Positions 58,030 through 64,000 of a DNA stretch of 64,000 nt are shown here, one piece after another. The position numbers and the translations under genes were made by a program. The DNA comes from Rhodeus uyekii (Eukaryota; Chordata; Actinopteri; Cypriniformes; Acheilognathidae): contig JAWRVZ010000040.1 of the NCBI GenBank assembly GCA_037043235.1, positions 374,501 to 438,500 on the forward strand, written 5' to 3'. A model generated the notes under the pieces. The model saw only the letters and a list, made by a program, of their open reading frames with translations, was not told the origin of the DNA and searched no databases. Within the stretch, counting starts at the first letter, position 1; the number at the start of each line of letters is the position of its first letter.

Positions 58030-59045
58030 TAGGGATGCACCGATGCATCAAGCAACAATGGTATCGGCTAATAAAAGCAATTATTTTTACTATTGCCCAT
58101 TGCTTAAAAACAGCCGATATTCAGAGTCAATTATATCCAGTCAATTAAAAGGGTGAAAAATGTGTCAAACTACAACTAATACTGTAGGAGAAGAAAATGT
58201 GTGAGGTGCTGAATTTGTATGGCAAGATAATAAAGAATAAACTGTTGAAAAATAGCATTGTTAATGCAGGCTCTATTTCCCTACACCAAATATTAATTGT
58301 AGTGCTCCTCCCTTCAAATAATCACAAAAAGCTTTGTGTTTTGTTACTTCTGCTAAGAAATAAAATCTCAGCTTTCAAACTCTGTCCATTTTATTATGCA
58401 ATTCAAACAATAAATGTTTTTTGACACTCTAATGAACGACACGTCACTGCAGTGCTTCAGTTAAAGCGGTCTTTCCTTTCACTTTAATTCAAGTTATAGC
58501 ATGAAAAACATGCATTAACATCAAAAGACATGTTGAAAGACAGCACAACTTACTAAAATGTATCATGTCTCGTGTAATCGCTCAATCAGTGTTTTAACCG
58601 CAGAAAGACATCAATGAACAATATGGCACTTAGCGTTGCATTTCCCTTTGCGAAAATTCTAATGTTTCACAGTTTTGTAGTTAGCTAAAAAATAAACACA
58701 AGAGAGGGGCTTATTTAATGTGAATTATATACGCATGTTTGAATACATTTACCATAAATACATGTAGATAAAATCACTTTATACAGCCTATACATTTCAG
58801 TTTATGAGTATAATAATGATCTGAAAATAAATAACAGTTGAATATACTAGTTTAAGCTCGGTTGTTTTAATTTTAACAGCTAAAATTACAATATGTATCA
58901 AAAGAGAGCTTTCCCTGTATAATTTACAGCATTTGCTGAGAGTGATTTCTTATTAAGAAATTCAAACTATCTGCACCAGTATCAGCAGAAATCATTCTGA
59001 ATAATCGGCTATCGGTAAAAGACAGAATCAGATAATCGTGAAAAA
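58030..59045. mobile_element. Decayed TIR element of the TAGGGATGCACCGAT type
   Basis: TAGTAGGGATGCACCGATGC with ATCGGCTAAT and CAGCCGATATTCAGAG on the left, and ATAATCGGCTATCGGTAAAA on the right, are the end words of a common fish DNA element, probably hAT. The final right terminus is missing and no transposase is recognisable in the A+T-rich interior. Confidence 0.5.
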
Positions 59046-61132
59046 GATTATGGTATATATGTCCTCATATTTTTTGTTCTAATGTTACCATAATATTTTT
59101 CATGAACATTTTATTAAACACCTTTATTTTCAATAAAAAAAAGCTTTATTTCTGCTATTACAGGCTAATTTTGTCAACGTAAACAATTAATTCAAACAAG
59201 AGCAAACTAGACCATCCAGAATCACCTCAAAGTTTTGCATCTTTGGAAGCAAATTTACAAAAAAGGCTGTGTAATGAAGTCTCACACACTCAATGCGCAC
59301 AACCGAATGCGGTGAGTATAAAACAGGCTTTAGAGGACAAATAAAAGGGAGAATACAGGCAATACGTTCTTATTTGGTTGTCGATGCACAGTGGACCAAA
59401 GGAAAGTTGAAGGTTGTAGAACATTTCATCAATCGTAACCACGGCAAGAGGAACAGCGTTTAATCCACATAAACTGAGAAGGCCTGTCCGACCGTGGTAA
59501 TGAGCACACAATGCTCATGTTTCTAAATGTGTGTGAGCACGTCTCAGCTGTCCTTCCTCTTATCTGCACGCTAGTTCCTCTTTCTATCACTGGCTAAAAC
59601 ACTGCATGTCCTTTTTACAGCTGCAGGTGTCTTCTTAGCCTTGTATGCTAATGTGGCAATCTGTCTTTCTCCTTGCAAGCGCTTGAAGGGAATGCGAGGA
59701 AGCTTGATTAACCAGAGTTCAGAGGGAGATCAAAGTCACAGTGCAACTAAACTTTAAGACGGGCAGTGTTTCTTTTACTGCTGTGTCAATGAGTGCAGTG
59801 AGAAATGAGCAGAAGTCTGCTGTAAATCATAAACGCAAGAGCGACCGCTGCATCATCCGTCTCACGGTCCAGAACCTGTTCCACACCACATCCTAAAGGA
59901 CAGAGTCACTGTACACTCATTCATCCACCTCTCATCCTGCATGTCTGTTTCCTGTATACTTTAGGTACACAGATCCAGGCTCACTCTTGGAAATTGGAGT
60001 GCTGCGGTAGAAAAATGGAGCAGAAGTGCAGCTGTTCTATCGGAGTACTGAATTTGTCATCCAAGACTGAAGCCCATTGGAAATTACAGCTTTGTTCAAA
60101 ACTTGTTCTTTGAGTAAATTAGGCTTTCAGATGGAATAAATTAATGTCAAACTAATTTAAACAAAATCCAATCGGATTCGGCTGTAGGTACAAGGCCATG
60201 TTTACTGTAATTATAGCAGTTCTGAAATCCAGGACTGGAATATGGCTTTTATACAACAGTTAATATTCAATCAAATGAAATTAAAGATAAAACGTGACTA
60301 GTTATTTTGCTTAATTGTTCTCCGCAAACAAAAACGGTTCCAAAAGAACAAGGGATATGGCGATACCAAAATTCTGGCCAATTCAAGCCAAGTTCAAACT
60401 AAATAATAATTAAAAAAGCAATATTTTTAGCCATCATAACATTATATTATAAAATATTACAGTTGGATAACCAGATTGAAATTTGATCAAAATCAATCAA
60501 ATATTTAAGTAAAAACCTTGCTGAACTTTGACGAGTATAATGTAGTTTATCATTGAATTTAGTTTACAAAATGTAAAGAATGATGTGATCTATGCGTGAT
60601 GCCTGAGCTTTGTCCCAGCAGTGAAATATTAAAAATATTAGTTCTTAAAACCATCAGTACTTTTAAACAGATTACTCTAAACAGGCGTTAAATGGAGCAT
60701 TCTTTCACCCAGTGGAATTGCTCTGGGGTCTAGGACTTGATTTGATGGGTGGACTGAATTGTTCATGACACCAAAATTAAGTGTTGGATAAATCCATATT
60801 GTGTGCGCACTATAATTGCTTTGTTTCTTTGTGTATTTATAACTTTCAGTTGTCACTTTTGCTCCAGACAGCACCTGATCAGAGTGTCTCCATAGCAACA
60901 GAAAGAAGGCACGGCATTTTTGATCCTACAGTAACCTACAGTCATACGACACAGAGTCAATATTCATAGAAAGTCTGCACTAATGGCAAAACGACAGTCA
61001 AAGGAGTGAGCATGGAAGACTAGGCTCAAAGGCAGGATTCATCTTTTAACTTTAAGCATCACTAGCCTGTCAGACATGTCCTCTTTTTTAATGCCTGCTG
61101 TTTGGTGAGATGTAGTTTGGAGTTAAAACTTT
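59046..61132. other. Intron sequence, nothing firmly recognised
   Basis: 59500-59900 is more complex and may hold conserved sequence (CACGCTAG, AGATCAAAG words). No repeats or exons were recognised. Confidence 0.3.
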
Positions 61133-61157
61133 GGGGGGGTGGGGGGGGGGGGGGGGG
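61133..61157. repeat. Poly-G run, 7 + 17 bases broken by one T
   Basis: A G-tract followed by GTGTGTGGGGGG. It is quadruplex-prone on the plus strand. The 68-codon glycine-rich frame across it is an artefact. Confidence 0.9.
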
Positions 61158-62454
61158 AGTCTGGAGTGTGTGGGGGGTGTCAGAAATTATTCAGTTTGAT
61201 GGCTGGGAGGCCTTGATGTTATTGATTAGAGATTCATATCAAAGTAGAATTCTGAATGTCATCTTTGTAAGGAAACAGATAAATATTTTAGCACTTAGCT
61301 ACTTTTAAGATGAACAATGTCTGTTTTCTAGACATTTTGGCTGACTTGAAATGGAGATATTTGCTTTTCTGACAAGTAAATGTTGTTCAGGAGGAAAGAA
61401 TTTGGTGCATGCTATTAGTTGCAAACACAAACAGCAAACATGCCAACATATTGGACTAAATGCTCAGATTAATGCATTGGACTCATGCTTTACCAAAAGA
61501 TAAATCATCACAAAAACTAAAACCACATTTACTTTCAAACAGTAAAAATTTCTATTTCTGCAATTAAACTCATGAATGACAAGGCTACACTGACAAAGGA
61601 AGCTCATATTGTCACTGCATAGTAGGTTTGCTGATGAAGATCGATAGGCCGATGCGAGTTGCTATGAAGTGCAAGTTAAAACATTTTTACTACTTCAACA
61701 GTGTGGTTTAAGAAGGAACCACACTGCACCCAAATTACCTGATCTTTTCATGCTATGGTTTCAGCGATGTAAATGTAAAACACTCCTCGGGCACACAAAA
61801 AAATGATAATTATTATTCGCTGTTTGGATTGAAATAGGCAAATACATCAATGTTTGGTCAAGATTGTGTATTGTATTGACTTTACAAGAGTCAAGCACCC
61901 TAGTCTATTCCAGCATATCTCGAAGGCTTCAGGAACTCAAGTAACTATTCTTTCATAGTTTGAGCCTGATGAATCTTTACACCATCATTATGGCTATGAT
62001 GTATCTTCCTACGTGTTTGTTTAAGAAATGAAAAGCTACACCCTCCATCAATTAGGGTTAGAATAACTATTGCCAAAAATAACATTTCAGAAACATTATA
62101 TTTACTTCACTGCAATAATGACCCATCATTGACTCTTAAGCATTTACGTAATTAAGTCCAAACAGTGATTTAAGAATATTTTAAAAACATACAATTGAAG
62201 CTTGAGAAATGGACCAAAAAAAAAACACCCATATAACATATTTAAATATAAATAAATGAAAGTTAGCATAAACCTTCGTCTAGTTTGTCCTCTTTAAAAT
62301 GTTCACACAAATGTGGCAAATAAACAGGCAACAGAATTCAAATGTGATTTTGAAGAGCTACATATCTGCATTTGAAAAAACAAGATTTGAGATCATAATA
62401 TCACAAAAGTAAACGTAACATTCTGTTAGTATTCCCTCTGTTAACCAGTAAACA
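61158..62454. other. Intron sequence, nothing recognised
   Basis: A+T-rich sequence leading into the CpG-rich promoter block. Confidence 0.35.
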
Positions 62455-62994
62455 TAACGAGTCCGGTGTATCGCGTGCAGTATCGCGCTGAAACTTGAAT
62501 TTAACATCGCGAGGAAAGCACATGGCCAGCACTAATCTTTCATGTCTGTTGTAAGCAGAAGCCACGTCTCTAAGGCACAGTTACAATCCTCCCGCACACG
62601 GAGCCTCCAGCCTATTTACTTCCGCATTCTTCAAAAGACACACAACAGCGCAAGAATGTTTCTGAATCACAGCACGATGCGTTTGAGAAGTTCGTTTGCA
62701 ACAAGCGTCTACCAATCGAAGTATTCAAAGTACGCCGATATGTTCAAAACGTTCGCTCAAATATTTCGGCTCCGAGGTAAAAACAAGAAACAAAGTTCGC
62801 CCCCCTCCTTCTTACAATCCCACGCCCTCCATTTCAATGGCACGGCTCGAATCTCTCACAGAAGAACATATAGTTGTCAAACATAGTTCGAGCTGTAGAG
62901 CTCTCGCGCATTAACATCGCTGCGTTGTCCCGGGCCTGCGATCGGCGTTTCAGCGCGAGGAGCCGCCCCTCGAAAGCTTTAATAGATCTCTTAC
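62455..62994 (-). promoter_or_regulatory. lpp: CpG-rich block, start of lpp intron 1
   Basis: CpG words (GTATCGCGTGCAGTATCGCG, CATCGCGAGG, CTCTCGCGC, CCCGGGCCTGCGATCGGCG, CAGCGCGAGGAGCCGCCCC) are dense here and nearly absent elsewhere outside MITEs. This is the usual setting of a vertebrate housekeeping-type promoter. GCCGCCCC resembles a GC box. The plus-strand frames here (114 and 72 codons) show no domain. Confidence 0.6.
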
Positions 62995-63088
62995 CTCGCT
63001 TTCTAAGAATCACAGTTTCAAATCCCCACTTAAAGTGAAACTTCTTTTTCCAAAATCTGGGAGAGTAACAGGCAGTGACGTCAGAGGG
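62995..63088 (-). other. lpp: Candidate non-coding exon 1 of lpp
   Basis: The exon ends at 62995 with AGAAAGCGAG|GTAAGAG, a very good donor. The start is placed about 30 bp from the TATA-like box, so near 63088. If joined to 1571 the leader has an in-frame TAG upstream of the lpp ATG, so this exon would be 5' UTR. The assignment to lpp is inferred from strand and position. Confidence 0.5.
63076..63083. promoter_or_regulatory. Perfect CRE, TGACGTCA
   Basis: A palindromic full cAMP-response element (CREB/ATF site) within the CpG-rich block at the predicted transcription start. Confidence 0.65.
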
Positions 63089-63114
63089 CGAAATTCCAGC
63101 CGGCAGCACACACA

Positions 63115-63120
63115 CTTATA
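63115..63120 (-). promoter_or_regulatory. TATA-like box TATAAG
   Basis: On the minus strand GACTGTGTATAAGTGTG lies about 35 bp before the CRE. Its distance to the exon 1 donor allows a first exon of about 95 bp. Confidence 0.4.
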
Positions 63121-63130
63121 CACAGTCGCA

Positions 63131-63446
63131 GAAATTTGCCCATGTATGGCAGTCTCAGCCAGCTCACTTGCAATATCTGTTCCTCACAATGGGTGCTTTT
63201 ATCTTATTGTGAAAACAGTGTAATAACTGTGATTATTCATCATGTGTTGTGTCACAGTTCATTAGAGCCTGCATTTGTCCTCTTTGTGCCTGCTGCAATC
63301 ACTACTTTTAAGGGATCCGTTACATTTTGTGACAAATAATTAAAGTGAAATGTGTATTTTGATTCAGCCAGTCGCAGTCTAAAATAGTGGAAACTAGAAG
63401 CACTGATATGTATCACACACACACTGAATTATATACATATTATATA
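63131..63446. other. Upstream of the lpp promoter, nothing recognised
   Basis: A unique-looking stretch of about 315 bp between the TATA-like box and the next Tc1-like element. Confidence 0.4.
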
Positions 63447-64000
63447 CTGCCATGAGCCAATATTTTGAGAATGAAACAAATATTTATTTTCATAAAGTCT
63501 GCTGCCTCAGTTAGGATGGCAATCATGTCAGTGATTCTCTCTTTAACACGGGTGAGAGTGTTGACGAGGACAAGGCTGGCGATCACTCTGTCATTCTGAG
63601 TTAGAATAACTGACTAGAAGCTTTAAAAGGAGGGTGGTGCTTGAAATCATTGTTCTTCCTCTGTTAACCATGATTACCTGCAAGGAAACACGTGCAGTCG
63701 GCATTGCTTTGCACAAAAAGGGATTCACAGAAAATGATATTGAATCAACAATTTATCGGATTATCAGATCATTAATTGTTGCGAAGAAGGCTTCAGGGTG
63801 CCTGAGAAAATCTGGCGAGCGCCAGAACCGTCTCATAAGTTGATTCAGTGTAGAGCTTGCTCAGGAATGGCAGCAGGCAACTGTGAGTGCATCTGAACGC
63901 ACAGAGAGGCAAAGATTTTTGGAGGATGGCCTGGTGTCAAGAAGTGCAGCAAAGAAGCCGCTTCTCTCCAGGAAAAACATCAAGGACAGGCTGATATTCT
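63447..64000 (+). mobile_element. Tc1-like family B element, 5' part, cut by window end
   Basis: The 5' end, CTGCCATGAGCCAATATTTT with GAGAATGAAACAAATATT, is the terminal repeat of the family seen inverted at 18939. TA precedes it at 63445-63446. The non-coding leader (GTTGACGAGGACAAGGCTGG, AGCTTTAAAAGGAGGGTGG) matches 17340-17440. The element continues past 64000. Confidence 0.88.
63670..64000 (+). pseudogene. Tc1-like transposase N-terminus (family B), partial
   Basis: The start MITCKETRAVGIALHKKGF is followed by the HTH region with a deletion (DIESTIYRIIRS), then KKASGCLRKSGERQNRLIS and a stop at about 63841. In other frames ELAQEWQQATVSASERTERQ and LEDGLVSRSAAKKPLLSRK continue the DNA-binding part to the window end. 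The catalytic core lies beyond the window. The frameshifts and stop indicate an inactive copy. Confidence 0.85.

Larger units (their letters stand above)
1601..62994 (-). other. lpp: Large 5' intron region of lpp (inferred)
   Basis: The coding exon at 1360-1571 and the candidate exon 1 ending at 62995 are on the same strand with matching donor and acceptor signals. No convincing unrelated host exon lies between them. Long 5' introns are typical of LPP in vertebrates. One additional candidate exon is annotated at 53693-53796. The span is an inference, since no transcript is available here. Confidence 0.6.

Noticed and set aside
62542..62914. Plus-strand frames in the CpG-rich block as a divergent gene
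   Set aside because: They reflect few stops in CpG-rich sequence. No domain is visible, and the splice donor and TATA-like box both point to the minus strand.

Overview
This window is animal nuclear DNA, almost certainly from a cyprinid-type teleost fish. It is about 60% A+T, has no long open reading frames, and is packed with fish-type transposon fragments: Tc1-like elements, an L2-type LINE, a DIRS-type element, a 5S-derived SINE, hAT and Harbinger MITEs, and TA/CA microsatellites. The short open frames are nearly all noise or decayed transposase and reverse transcriptase.

One host gene is recognisable: lpp (LIM domain-containing preferred translocation partner in lipoma, zyxin family), on the minus strand. 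Its first clearly coding exon lies at 1360-1571, with good splice sites and an N-terminal peptide that resembles human LPP. About 61 kb upstream, at 62.45-63.13 kb, a CpG-richer block carries a TATA-like box, a perfect CRE and a clean minus-strand splice donor. I read this as the lpp promoter and non-coding exon 1. Most of the window is therefore 5' intron of lpp. The promoter-to-coding-exon link is inferred from strand, splice signals and position, not proven.

Inside the intron, 53.69-53.90 kb stands out. It holds a perfect CArg box (SRF site), an MCAT motif, a MEF2-like motif and a candidate exon with a consensus donor. That exon would join in frame to the coding exon. Mammalian LPP is known to have an SRF/myocardin-driven intronic promoter, so this is a candidate fish counterpart. 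Two near-identical copies of a block of about 130 bp (33.09 and 37.07 kb) each carry another CArG box beside an Ets core.

Layout by minus-strand gene logic: 63.45-64 kb, a Tc1-like element cut by the window edge; 62.45-63.13 kb, promoter and exon 1; 53.7-53.9 kb, candidate alternative promoter and exon; 50.49-52.05 kb, a hAT element with an exact 8-bp target duplication carrying 11 CCAAT-containing tandem units; 43.5-45.4 kb, nested MITEs and a solo LTR; 37.5-38.9 kb, a DIRS fragment; 33-37 kb, the duplicated CArG block; 22.6-23.7 and 7.1-8.2 kb, two Tc1 copies with terminal repeats; 17.2-18.9 kb, a Tc1-like element split by a SINE; 8.5-11.2 kb, the LINE; 3.7-4.8 kb, a MITE within a MITE; 1.36-1.57 kb, the coding exon. 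Several repeat-poor stretches look like conserved non-coding elements, but that cannot be judged without alignment. I found no operon, CRISPR array, tRNA or prokaryotic feature.
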